A stretch of DNA of 64,000 nt from JAXLYE01 sp046351595 (lineage in GTDB: Bacteria; Myxococcota_A; Polyangia; Palsa-1104; JAEUJZ01). Both the position numbers and the translations under genes were made by a program. The notes beneath the pieces were generated by a model that had not been told where the DNA came from, ran no database searches, and saw only the letters and a program-made list of their open reading frames with translations. Within the stretch, counting starts at the first letter, position 1; each line of letters opens with the position of its first letter. Positions 46,773-55,373 of this stretch are shown one piece after another. Where the stretch lies: contig JAXLYE010000001.1 in assembly GCA_046351595.1 (NCBI GenBank), forward strand, positions 186,001 through 250,000. The letters run 5' to 3'.

Positions 46773-46825
46773 CGAAACCCTCTCGAGGGAGGAACCTGAG
46801 CGGTTCCTCCCTCGAGAGGGTTTCG
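46773..46825. terminator. perfect 24-bp inverted repeat after parB, likely bidirectional terminator
   Basis: Two perfectly complementary 24-nt arms (46773-46796 and 46802-46825) surround a 5-nt loop TGAGC. Each arm contains a CTCGAG core. It lies between convergent genes (parB and the STAS protein), as expected for a shared terminator, but no T-tract follows on either strand. The length and perfection exceed what termination needs. Confidence 0.7.
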
Positions 46826-46874
46826 GCACAGCGCCCGCTCAGGGCAGAGCAGATAGCCCGCTCGGCCCGAGCAG

Positions 46875-49403
46875 CTAACGTCCGCGCTTGCCGCCACCAC
46901 CGCCGGTCTTGCGGACCGGAGTCTTGGCGCTGCGCACCAGCTTCAGCGGCACGACGTCGTCGTCTCCACCGTCGCCGCGCTTGACCTGGATGATGACTTC
47001 CTTGCTGGCGCTGTCCTCGATGGCCTTGGGCAGAAGCGTCGCCAGGTCCGCGGCGCTGGTCACGGCCTGGCCGCCGACCTGGACGACGATGTCGCCGATC
47101 TTCAGGCCCACGGCGGCGAGCGGGCTGTCGGCCTCGATCTCGACGACGATGGCGCCGGTCACCGACGGGCCGTAGCGCCACGCCAGCAGCGGGAAGTACG
47201 GCACCGCGCGGACCTTGGCCGCGGACTCGCTCTGGCTGTAGAAGGCGACCAGCTTGTCGAAGGCGCTGTCCGAGAGCTCGATGAGCGAGCTGGCCTGGTA
47301 GGCGACCTCGCGCGTGCCGCTCTTGGCGTTGGTGCGCGCCCGCTTCTCCCAGTACTGCGTCGGGTTCAGCTGCAGCGCGTCGCCCGCGCTCACCCGCAGC
47401 ACCGCGGCGATGCGCTTCTGGGCATCGGCCACGCGCTCGCGCACCGCCGCCAGCTGCGCCTCCGAGGCCGCGGGATCGGCCTGATTCTTGGCGGTGCGCT
47501 GCGCCTTGTCCAGCTCCTCGCGCAGCTCCTGCTGCTTGGCGCTGTACAGCGGCACCACGGCCTTGCGCCACTCCGGGAACTTGGCGGCCAGCACCTCGCC
47601 CAGGCGCGTCGCCAGCTCGGTCTGCGCCGCGACGTCCGCGCGCTCCAGCGCGTCCGCGCGATCGAGCAGCAGCGGCGAGCGGCCGATGAACGTTCGCTCG
47701 CTCTTGGTGGTGAACTTGAGGTCGTGCCAGGGCGGGGTCTTGGGGCTGGAGGCCTCGACGACCTTCCAGTCTCCGGCGCGGCCGCTCGGCGACGCCAGGA
47801 TCTTGTAGACCACCGCGCCCGAGAGCGACAGGATGACCACGAGCAGCGCCGGCATCAGGCCGGGGATGCTCTGCAGCTTGCCGAGCAGGCCGGTCGCCGG
47901 CGGGCGCGACACCGCGGCCCCGGCCAGCGACGGCGTCGCCGAGGTCGGCGAGCGCAGGCCCGAGGCGGGGATGCCGGCGCTCGAGGTGCCGAGGCCGGGG
48001 TTGGTGACGATGCGCGGGCCGCCGGTCGCGGGCGCCGCCCCGGTCATCATCCCCATCTGGCCCATCTGGCCCATCTGGCCCATCTGGCCCATCTGGCCCA
48101 TCTGGCCCATCTGGCCCATCTGGCTCATACCCTGGCCTGGGCCCGTCGCCGGTGGTGCGGTGCCCGGCTGCTGCTGCCACGAGGGGCCGTTCGGCACCGG
48201 CGCCGCGGACAGCGCCGGCCCCGACATCGTGCCGCGCGGGCCCTGCGGCGAGGTCGCCGGTGCCGCGGTCAGCCGCGCCAGGGTCTTGCGCAGCTCGTCG
48301 GAGATCTGCGGCGTCTGCAGCGTCTGCAGCCGGCTGAACCAGGTCTCGGAGACGACGCAGGTGACCGGCCCGCCGCACAGGCCGCACTTGATGCGCGGCA
48401 CGCGCCCGGCGCGCAGCTCCTCGCCGTGCATCGCGTAGTCGACGAGCTTCTGCGTCGTGGCGCGGCAGCGCGAGCAGTTGTACGGCACGAGCAGCGACAG
48501 CACCTGCCCCTTGGGCGTCAGATCCTCGGGCTTGCCGAGGCGCTCCAGGAACGGCGCCGGCACCGCCAGGAAGTTGATGCGGTCGACCTGCTCGTCGGTG
48601 CCGGTCTTGGCGTTGAGCATCTGCATGAGCTTGCGCCACTGCGCCGTGCCCACGGGGTCGATCGAGTAGACGCCGCCCAGGTCGATGACGACCTCGCCCT
48701 CCAGACCGTCGGCGAGCTTCTGCGCGCGCAGGTCGCTGTCGAGGTCACCGGAGAGCTTCAGGTAGGTGGTGCGGCCCTCGATGCGCTTCTCGATGCGGAG
48801 CTTGCGCTGCCCGCCCTGACCGTAGTTCAGGTGGATGCGCAAAAAGTTCATCACCGGCGGCGGGATCGCCTGCACCGGCTGCTGCGCGACGAACGAGAAG
48901 TACTGCCCCGGATCCTCCTCGAAGTCCTCGGGGCTGTTGCAGGTCGGGCACATCGACGGCGGCGCCTGGCCGGCCCGCCACAGCGGCGTCTCTTCGTCGG
49001 TGCGGAAGAGCAGCCGGCGCTCCTGATCGCAGGTGTCGCAGCGATAGGGCGCCATGAACGAGACGATGTAGCCCGTGCCGCCGAAGTTGCCGACCATGTT
49101 GAACTGGTCCATCACCTTCGGCGAGCACTCGACGTAGTAGATGCCCGCGAGGCGCGGGCCGATGGTCTCGAGCAGCTCGCGCCACTGGCGGATGCCAAAC
49201 GACGAGATGCGATCTACGCCGCCGAGATCCAGGATGACGTAGCGCGAGGAGATGGTCTGCGAGAGCCCCGGGGCATCGAACTGCTCGTCGATGATGCCCG
49301 AGAGCCGCAGGCAGGTGACGTCGCCGTCGGTCAGCCGCTCGATGAGAAGCTTGGGTGGGGGCTGTACGCCCCCCAGCATGCCTGAGCGTTCTTCGTAGGT
49401 CAC
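46875..49403 (-). CDS. double STAS-like / zinc-ribbon / TM / PDZ membrane protein
   Basis: An 842-residue protein. Two N-terminal modules repeat: a STAS-like alpha/beta domain (residues about 18-128 with V-I-L-D-L-G-G-V-D-R-I-S-S-F; about 190-310 with V-V-I-D-L-G-G-V-Y-S-I-D-P) each followed by a zinc ribbon (C-D-T-C ... C-P-T-C; C-S-R-C ... C-G-L-C). A disordered linker has eight QMG repeats (about 428-451). One membrane helix lies near 515-540. The region beyond has a coiled coil and a PDZ-like domain (about 746-815; S-P-L-A-A-V-G-L-K-I-G-D). STAS domains are targets of anti-sigma-like kinases; the gene upstream, 12 nt away, encodes such an ATPase. I infer a membrane-bound partner-switch output linked to the envelope. 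Confidence 0.75.
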   Translation of the reverse strand: MTYEERSGMLGGVQPPPKLLIERLTDGDVTCLRLSGIIDEQFDAPGLSQTISSRYVILDLGGVDRISSFGIRQWRELLETIGPRLAGIYYVECSPKVMDQFNMVGNFGGTGYIVSFMAPYRCDTCDQERRLLFRTDEETPLWRAGQAPPSMCPTCNSPEDFEEDPGQYFSFVAQQPVQAIPPPVMNFLRIHLNYGQGGQRKLRIEKRIEGRTTYLKLSGDLDSDLRAQKLADGLEGEVVIDLGGVYSIDPVGTAQWRKLMQMLNAKTGTDEQVDRINFLAVPAPFLERLGKPEDLTPKGQVLSLLVPYNCSRCRATTQKLVDYAMHGEELRAGRVPRIKCGLCGGPVTCVVSETWFSRLQTLQTPQISDELRKTLARLTAAPATSPQGPRGTMSGPALSAAPVPNGPSWQQQPGTAPPATGPGQGMSQMGQMGQMGQMGQMGQMGQMGQMGMMTGAAPATGGPRIVTNPGLGTSSAGIPASGLRSPTSATPSLAGAAVSRPPATGLLGKLQSIPGLMPALLVVILSLSGAVVYKILASPSGRAGDWKVVEASSPKTPPWHDLKFTTKSERTFIGRSPLLLDRADALERADVAAQTELATRLGEVLAAKFPEWRKAVVPLYSAKQQELREELDKAQRTAKNQADPAASEAQLAAVRERVADAQKRIAAVLRVSAGDALQLNPTQYWEKRARTNAKSGTREVAYQASSLIELSDSAFDKLVAFYSQSESAAKVRAVPYFPLLAWRYGPSVTGAIVVEIEADSPLAAVGLKIGDIVVQVGGQAVTSAADLATLLPKAIEDSASKEVIIQVKRGDGGDDDVVPLKLVRSAKTPVRKTGGGGGKRGR
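48052..48123 (-). repeat. 9-nt in-frame tandem repeat (QMG)8
   Basis: Eight perfect copies of cccatctgg encode Gln-Met-Gly on the minus strand. Perfect identity over 72 bp implies recent expansion or active homogenisation. Confidence 0.95.
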
Positions 49404-49415
49404 GACGGTACCTGT

Positions 49416-50510
49416 TCAAGATCGCGCCGACCCGTGACCGCCGTCAAGGCGAGCCGCAAGGTCGGGAAAGATGAGGCTCCGCCCCGGGCGCGAGGCCTCG
49501 GGAGAGGCCGCGGAGGCGGCGGGGCGGCTCGGATCCAGCTCGAGAACGGCGGTCACCCGGGTGCGCAGCCCGGGCTCGACGTCCACCTGCACCGTGCTGG
49601 CGCTGCGGCAGATCATCGACAGGCCGATGCCGGCGCCGCCCTCGCCGCGGTTGACCTGGCCGGTCTGGGCCCGGCGCAGGCTCTTGGCGAAGTCGAGGCG
49701 GCGCAGCCGGCCGAAGCGGTCAGAGGTCTCGACGACCAGGCGCAGGCCGTCGGTGCCATAGCGGAACGTGACGCGGTCCTCTTGCACAAGCTCGATCGGC
49801 GCGGTGCGGTCGTGCGCGTAGCGCGGGCGGCCGTACTCGTCGACCGGGGCGTCGTACATGGCGTTGGTTATGAGCTCGTGCACGACCTCGCCGATGGTGT
49901 CGGCGATGCGCCCCGAGCAGTTGAGGTTCTCGCGGCACAGCTTGACGATGCGCGCCTCGGCGGCGTCGCGGCCGCCGATGTTGGTGATGCTGGTGCTGAA
50001 GGCCTGCGAGCCCCACAGAAGGTACGCCTGCATCGGCAAGAGCGGCTGGCCGCGCAGGTGGGCGGCGACGCCGAGCAGCTCGGACTCGAGCTCGGCGCGC
50101 CCGCTTGAGCCGCGCTGCCCGAGCAGGGCCACGAGGCCCGGCTGCTCGCACAGCGCCGCGACATCGAGCTCGTCGGCGTTGGCGTAGCAGACGCCGTAGA
50201 CGCGCCGCCCCGGGGTCGCCTGAAGCGCCGTGGTGATCGCCCGGCTGGCCGCCGCCTCCCCGAGGAGCAGCCACAGCCCGACCTCGGGATCGGACTGGAT
50301 CACGTGGCCGAGCGGCGCCGCCTCGTCCTCGTAGGTCTTGACCGTATAGCCCGCGCTCACCAGCACCCGCGCAAGGCGCTTGGCCATGTTGCGGTTGCGG
50401 TCGACGATCAGCGCTCCGGCCCGCTCCTTCGTGCCCGCCCCGGCAGCGACGCTGCCTGCGCCGGCTCCGGGCTGGGGACGCGCGCTTGCCCCTGGTTGTC
50501 CATGGCCCAT
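49416..50510 (-). CDS. pseudo-receiver / GHKL ATPase (anti-sigma-like kinase)
   Basis: A 364-residue cytoplasmic protein. Residues about 30-140 read like a response-regulator receiver (A-L-I-V-D-R-N-R-N-M-A-K-R-L) but the site of the phospho-accepting Asp is hydrophobic (G-L-W-L-L-L), so it is a pseudo-receiver. Residues about 200-325 form a GHKL ATPase fold: V-H-E-L-I-T-N-A-M-Y-D-A (N-box), T-S-D-R-F-G-R-L (G1-like) and G-G-A-G-I-G-L-S-M-I (G2). No HisKA domain is present, which fits RsbW/SpoIIAB-like Ser/Thr kinases acting on STAS proteins. The STAS gene follows after 12 nt. The spacer upstream (50511-50725) shows no gene. Confidence 0.75.
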   Translation of the reverse strand: MGHGQPGASARPQPGAGAGSVAAGAGTKERAGALIVDRNRNMAKRLARVLVSAGYTVKTYEDEAAPLGHVIQSDPEVGLWLLLGEAAASRAITTALQATPGRRVYGVCYANADELDVAALCEQPGLVALLGQRGSSGRAELESELLGVAAHLRGQPLLPMQAYLLWGSQAFSTSITNIGGRDAAEARIVKLCRENLNCSGRIADTIGEVVHELITNAMYDAPVDEYGRPRYAHDRTAPIELVQEDRVTFRYGTDGLRLVVETSDRFGRLRRLDFAKSLRRAQTGQVNRGEGGAGIGLSMICRSASTVQVDVEPGLRTRVTAVLELDPSRPAASAASPEASRPGRSLIFPDLAARLDGGHGSARS

Positions 50511-50725
50511 TCGGTTCGCCCGCTCCGCGTGCGTGGTGTCGGTGCGTCGCTTACGACTCGCCCGTCATGTACGCCGACCGGGTGCCAGCACCTTCGGGGG
50601 TCGGGCGCGTCGCCGCCTGCTTCGCGACTCACCTTCTGTGGAGCCGCAAGCATATCGCACCTGCCAAGAACCCAGCAACAAGCGCGGCGGCCCCGGCCCG
50701 GAACAGCACCTCGGCGCGCCGGCCC

Positions 50726-53224
50726 TCAGTTGATCAGCTTCTGCTCCCGCAGCGCCGCCAGGAGCCGCAGCCCCACCGTCGAGCCCTCGCGGAAGAACAG
50801 ACCCGGCTGCCCGAGCGGGGCCGCGACCGCGACCTTGCGCCCGCCCGGCCCGGCGGCGTGGACCTCGCCGCTCCAGACGTGGACCCAGCGACCCTCGGGC
50901 AGGTAGACCGCGACCGTGCGCCGCCCCGGGTCGAGCACCGGCGCCACCAAGAGCTCGGTGCCGAGCAGGTACTGCTGGTACGAAAGCTCGCGCACCGCCG
51001 GCTCCTTCGGGTAGTGCAGGAACAGGTGGCGGGCGACGGGCAGCCCGGTCTCGGCGGCCTCGCGCACGAGCTCCTTGCGGTACGGCGCCCAGGCCGCGTA
51101 CAGGCGCGCGCAGCGGCCCAGGTGCAAAAGCGTCTCGTCGTCGCTGTCGAACTGCACGCTCTCGGCCGGGCGGTTGCCCTCGTGGGTGCGGAACACCGGG
51201 CTCAGGGCGCCGAGCTCCATCCAGCGCAGGAGCAGCTCCTTGTCGCGCCGGTAGCTCATCAGCGGGTTCTTGATCATCGTGTAGCCGCCGACGTCGCTGT
51301 GGTTGAGGGTGAAGCCCGACAGGCCGCCGGACAAGAGGCCCACCACCGCGCTCTTGATGCCGTCGTGCTCGTCCCAAGTGACCAGCTGGTCGCCGAGCCA
51401 GAACAGCGTCGAGTAGCGCGGGCTGTGCGAGTAGCCCGAGCGGGTGAAGAAGACGCGGTCGGCTCCCGGCGACGGGCCCGGCGCCGCGGCTTGCGCGTTT
51501 TCTGCGGGCGCGGGCTGTGGCTTGCCCTCGGGTCGCCCGCCTTCGGGTCGCCCGCCTTCGGGTCGCCCGCCTTCGGGTCGCCCGCCTTCGGGTCTATCGA
51601 TCGCCTCGCGGTTGAGGCGGGCCCAGGCCTCGGGGTACTGGTTGTGGAACTCGGCGCCGCGCTGGCCCGAGAACAGGACCGCGTCGTAGGGCAGCGCCTC
51701 GCCGAAGTCCGCCATCCAGCCGCTGGCGCCGACGCCGAGCACGTGATCGCGCAGCACGTCGAGGAACCAGCCGTAGGCGGCGGGGTTGGTGAGGTCGACG
51801 AGCCCGGCCGAGAAGTCGGTGTTGCGGACGAGGTACGGCTGGCCCGCGGGCGTGCGCACCAGGTAGCCGGCGTTCTTGGCCTCGAGGAACAGGTTGCGCC
51901 GCACGCCGCTCGCGCCGCGCTCGGTGACGTCGACGAGGAACGGGTTGACGTAGGTCAGCACGCGGATGCCGTCGCGGGCGAGGTCGGCGCGCAGCTCGGC
52001 CCAGCCCGGGTAGTGCTGCTCGTCGAGCTGCCAGCTCCACCACAGCTGCTTGCCGAAGCTGGTGGTGCGCTGCCCGACCCAGTCCTGCAGCCACACCGCG
52101 GCCACCGGCACGCCGGCTTCCTTCAGGTGCGCAAGGGCGCTGCGCACGCGCGCGGTGCCGCCCATAAGGCCGATGATCGCGCCCTTGTGGATCCAGTCGG
52201 GCAGCGGCCGCATGCGCCCGCTCCAGGCGGTGTATTCGCGCAGCAATTCTGCCGGCGAGCTGCCGTGGAGCACGCGCGCCCGCAGGCGCGGCGACCAGAC
52301 CTCGAGCTGGACGCGATCCGGCGCGCGCAGGTCGAAGGCCTGATACTCGTAGTTTTCCGTGAACAGGCTGCGCAGCTCCGAGGTCAGGTAGTGCGGCACC
52401 GCGGCGTAGGTCGTGTGCCAGGCGCCGCCCGCCCCGGCGGCCAGGTCCGCGCCCAGGGTGATCGGCTGGGCGCCGCGGCCGATGCCCTGCTCCTGCACCC
52501 AGATCGGCACGCGCCGGCCCTTGAGGTCGAAGTAGGTGAACTGCTCGCCGAAGCCGTAGAAGCGCTCGGACTCGGACGAGCGGTAGGTCAAATACAGGCG
52601 GTTGTAGCTCGGGTCCGAGAGCAAGAGCTCCAGCGCCAGATCGCCGTCGCCGCGCGGGTGGATGCCGAGGGTGTAGCCGAGCTCGGGGCCGCTGTCGCAG
52701 CGCAGGCTGCCGGACACCTTGACGCCGTCGCCGTCGGGGGCGAGCGCGGCCAGCTTCTGGTCGGCGCAGCGCGCCTTGAGGCTGTCGCGCAGGGTGAAGC
52801 TGCCGCGCGACTCGCGGACCTCCTCGTCGCCGCGGCCGGCGCTCACGAAGGCGCGGCCGGGCACGCTCTCCCAGACCGCGCGCGACGGGTCGCTCCTGTG
52901 CGTGATGACCAGGCGGCCGCCGTCCTTGTCCTGGAAGCTTACGAGGAAGGACCCCGCGGGCAGCGGCCCGGGCGGCAGGCTGGCGCCGTCGAGCAGCAGG
53001 TCACCGTCGAGCGCCGCGGTGCTAAAGAGGCGCTCGCTGAGCTCGGGCAGGTAGAGGGCGAGGACGCCGAGGGTCGCGAAGAGCAGGCCGAGCCCGAGCA
53101 GCCATCGCACCCGACGGCGACGCCGGATGCGCGAGCGCTCGTCAACCAGGCTACCTGGCAGGGTGCCGGGCGCGCCGTGATCGTCCGGCAGAGTCCGCCG
53201 AGGAGGCAAGGAAAGCAGCGGCAT
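50726..53224 (-). CDS. GH31 glycosidase, sulfoquinovosidase (YihQ)-like, membrane anchored
   Basis: An 832-residue GH31 enzyme. A basic N-terminus and one membrane helix (about residues 41-62) place the catalytic part outside the cytoplasm. The segments G-F-G-E-Q-F-T-Y-F-D-L-K-G, W-L-Q-D-W-V-G-Q-R-T-T-S-F-G, W-M-A-D-F-G-E (nucleophile Asp) and L-N-H-S-D-V-G-G-Y-T (acid/base Asp) resemble the sulfoquinovosidase YihQ branch more than other alpha-glucosidases, as I recall that family. It may release sulfoquinovose from plant or algal sulfolipid remains. An RPEGG repeat insert (51526-51594) sits just after the nucleophile region. Its start overlaps the 3' end of the cyclase gene by 74 nt, so it is probably transcribed with the sterol operon. 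Confidence 0.85.
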   Translation of the reverse strand: MPLLSLPPRRTLPDDHGAPGTLPGSLVDERSRIRRRRRVRWLLGLGLLFATLGVLALYLPELSERLFSTAALDGDLLLDGASLPPGPLPAGSFLVSFQDKDGGRLVITHRSDPSRAVWESVPGRAFVSAGRGDEEVRESRGSFTLRDSLKARCADQKLAALAPDGDGVKVSGSLRCDSGPELGYTLGIHPRGDGDLALELLLSDPSYNRLYLTYRSSESERFYGFGEQFTYFDLKGRRVPIWVQEQGIGRGAQPITLGADLAAGAGGAWHTTYAAVPHYLTSELRSLFTENYEYQAFDLRAPDRVQLEVWSPRLRARVLHGSSPAELLREYTAWSGRMRPLPDWIHKGAIIGLMGGTARVRSALAHLKEAGVPVAAVWLQDWVGQRTTSFGKQLWWSWQLDEQHYPGWAELRADLARDGIRVLTYVNPFLVDVTERGASGVRRNLFLEAKNAGYLVRTPAGQPYLVRNTDFSAGLVDLTNPAAYGWFLDVLRDHVLGVGASGWMADFGEALPYDAVLFSGQRGAEFHNQYPEAWARLNREAIDRPEGGRPEGGRPEGGRPEGGRPEGKPQPAPAENAQAAAPGPSPGADRVFFTRSGYSHSPRYSTLFWLGDQLVTWDEHDGIKSAVVGLLSGGLSGFTLNHSDVGGYTMIKNPLMSYRRDKELLLRWMELGALSPVFRTHEGNRPAESVQFDSDDETLLHLGRCARLYAAWAPYRKELVREAAETGLPVARHLFLHYPKEPAVRELSYQQYLLGTELLVAPVLDPGRRTVAVYLPEGRWVHVWSGEVHAAGPGGRKVAVAAPLGQPGLFFREGSTVGLRLLAALREQKLIN
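51526..51594 (-). repeat. 15-nt in-frame tandem repeat (RPEGG) in GH31
   Basis: Four 15-nt units of cttcgggtcgcccgc (three identical, one with a single change) and a partial fifth encode RPEGG on the minus strand within the catalytic domain, where YihQ-type enzymes have no insert. Confidence 0.9.
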
Positions 53225-55373
53225 CGTCGGTCTTCATTCTCAGGTAGCGGCCGAGCGCCCACACAGGGAAATACGACTTGTAGAGCCGGTAGTCCAGCAT
53301 GGCCGTCCCAAAGAACACGCCGTTCTGGGCCTGCTGCGGGAATCCGCCGTCGGGCAGCTGCACCGAAGCGAGGAAGCGCGCCGCGCGCAAGAGCCGCGGG
53401 TCCGAGGCGTCCTGGCCGAGCAAGAGCGCGAGCAGCGCCCAGCTGGTCATCACCACCTGCGTCTCCGGGTGCTCGGCGTAGCGGCCGTCGAGGCAGCTCT
53501 TATAGTGCTCGCCCCAGCCGCCGTCGGGCTTCTGCTTGCCGAGCAGCCACTTTTCGGCGCGCGCCACCGCCGGGTCCTGCGCGTTCACCCCGGTCTCACG
53601 CAGCGCCTCGACGACGTGGAAGATGCCGTAGGTGAAGTTGATGCCCCAGAATCCGGGGTAGCTGCCGTCGCCGAGCTGGCCGCGGCGCAGGCGCAGGCTG
53701 CCGCGCTCGATCGCGCCCTCCATCTGGGCGATGAGCCCGGCGTCGGCGCGGCCGCGCAGCGCGTCACAAAGGTGCACGAGCCCGCGGATGCACGAGGCGG
53801 TGCACTCCAGGTACGAGCGCTCGGTCATGCAGCTGCCGTACATCTCGGAGGGGTTGATGTGCTCGAGCAGGCCGCCGGCGCGCCGCGCCTCGTACGAGCC
53901 GAAGCCGCCGTCGTCGTTCTGGCGCAGAAGGATGAAGCGCGCGGCCTCGGTCAGGCGCTCGTCCGAGATGCGCTCCTCGGGCGGCACCGCGCTGCCGACG
54001 TAGTGCAGGGACACGAGCGCGATCACCGCCTCGGCCGTGCAGTCGCTGACCGCCCACTTGTGCACGCCGTCCGAGAAGCACCAGCCGCCGCGGATCGGCG
54101 CCCGCTTCTCGCGCGGATAGTCTGGCAGCTCCTCGCGCATCTGCAGGCCGCACAGGTGGCGGTAGGCGCGGCGCAGCGCGGCGCGCACGTCCTTCTGCGC
54201 CAGCACCTCCTCGGGCGCGGCGCAGAGCGCCTGCACCGCGAAGGCGGTGTCCCAGCTGTTCGAGCGCGCGCCGCAGTAGCGGATGCCCTCGGCCTCGTCC
54301 TGCCACTTCCACGCCTCCATGCCGTCGAGGCACTTGCCGAGCTCGGGGTGACACGGATCGGCGGCGAACAGCGCCAGGCAGTTCAAGAGCCCGTTCACCG
54401 GCGAGACACCCTGGTAGGCGCTGTTACGCATCTCGTACAGGATGCGCTCCATGCAGAACTTGAGCGCGCGCTCGCGCAGAAGACGAATCGGCCGGCGCTC
54501 ATAGCGGTGCAGCACGTCGTAGGCCGCGCGCAGCGCCGCGCTCGGGCGGACGTAGACGTCACTCGGTGCGATCTCGTGGCGGTAGCGGTGGAAGTCGATG
54601 CCGTCGTACGGCTCGGTGTACAGCTCGGCCCGCAGCGCGTCGCGCAGCGGCCCCAGGTCGATGCGGAAGCGGCGCCCGTACAGCGTCGCGATGCCCAGGT
54701 AGATGTAGCGCGTGTGGTTGTAGTAGTTGAACGGCGAGATCGGCACCGCGCTCGGCAGCAAGAAGACCTCGGGCGGGAACGGGTTCACGCCCTCGTAGCC
54801 GTACAGGCCGCACATCGCCAGCCAGAACTTGCCCCAGTGCGGGATGGCCAAGACGCCGCCCGGCTGGCGGTGCAAAAACGCCCGCGCGTCCGCGCACAGC
54901 GGATCGTCCTTGTCGACGCCGAGCAGCCGCAGCGCGACGTACGCCAGCGCCGTGAAGAACACGTACGCCGGCGACTCGCCGTGCATGCCCCAGCCGCCGC
55001 CTTCGGACCCGGGGGTGCGGTTCACGCGGTAGTGCTTGATCATCGCGGCCTTGTCCGCGGCAGAGATCCGGCGACCGACGGCGTGCTGCACGATGACGTA
55101 CTGCGAGAGGATCATCGTGTTCCACACCATCTCGCCCTCCCAGCCGCCGTCGGGCTTCTGCAGCGAGATCAGGTGCTGCACCGCGCGCTCGTGCGCGCGC
55201 AGGAGCTCGGCCACGTCCGCGGCATCCGCGGCATCGGCGACGTCCGCGACCGCCGGCGTCTCCCCTGCCCCGGCCTCGGTCCCGGTCGGCGCGCCCGCGG
55301 CTGGGGAGCCCGGGCGCGCTCCGGACGGCGGTGCAGGCTCGCTCGCGAGGCTCGGCTGCACCGCCGCGCTCAC
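53151..55373 (-). CDS. osc: oxidosqualene cyclase (lanosterol/cycloartenol synthase type)
   Basis: A 740-residue triterpene cyclase, the first committed enzyme of sterol synthesis, converting 2,3-oxidosqualene to a tetracyclic sterol at the membrane. The catalytic motif is V-S-D-C-T-A-E (Asp about 444), which marks oxidosqualene cyclases; squalene-hopene cyclases have DxDD, absent here. Several QW-type motifs are seen (K-P-D-G-G-W, D-G-G-F-G-S-Y, D-G-S-Y-P-G-F-W-G, K-P-D-G-G-W-G). Val two residues before the Asp is as in lanosterol synthases, while His six residues before it is as in plant cycloartenol synthase, so the product is uncertain. An Ala/Asp-rich extension of about 60 residues leads in. 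The GTG start overlaps the Rieske gene stop (GTGA), showing coupling. Confidence 0.95.
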   Translation of the reverse strand: MSAAVQPSLASEPAPPSGARPGSPAAGAPTGTEAGAGETPAVADVADAADAADVAELLRAHERAVQHLISLQKPDGGWEGEMVWNTMILSQYVIVQHAVGRRISAADKAAMIKHYRVNRTPGSEGGGWGMHGESPAYVFFTALAYVALRLLGVDKDDPLCADARAFLHRQPGGVLAIPHWGKFWLAMCGLYGYEGVNPFPPEVFLLPSAVPISPFNYYNHTRYIYLGIATLYGRRFRIDLGPLRDALRAELYTEPYDGIDFHRYRHEIAPSDVYVRPSAALRAAYDVLHRYERRPIRLLRERALKFCMERILYEMRNSAYQGVSPVNGLLNCLALFAADPCHPELGKCLDGMEAWKWQDEAEGIRYCGARSNSWDTAFAVQALCAAPEEVLAQKDVRAALRRAYRHLCGLQMREELPDYPREKRAPIRGGWCFSDGVHKWAVSDCTAEAVIALVSLHYVGSAVPPEERISDERLTEAARFILLRQNDDGGFGSYEARRAGGLLEHINPSEMYGSCMTERSYLECTASCIRGLVHLCDALRGRADAGLIAQMEGAIERGSLRLRRGQLGDGSYPGFWGINFTYGIFHVVEALRETGVNAQDPAVARAEKWLLGKQKPDGGWGEHYKSCLDGRYAEHPETQVVMTSWALLALLLGQDASDPRLLRAARFLASVQLPDGGFPQQAQNGVFFGTAMLDYRLYKSYFPVWALGRYLRMKTDDAAAFLASSADSAGRSRRARHPAR

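Noticed and set aside
48052..48123. Tandem repeats as a CRISPR array
   Set aside because: Units are contiguous 9-15 nt coding repeats with no spacers, and no cas genes are present.
53151..55373. Squalene-hopene cyclase
   Set aside because: The catalytic motif is DCTAE, not the DxDD of hopene cyclases, and CYP51 and C-4 demethylase genes are adjacent.
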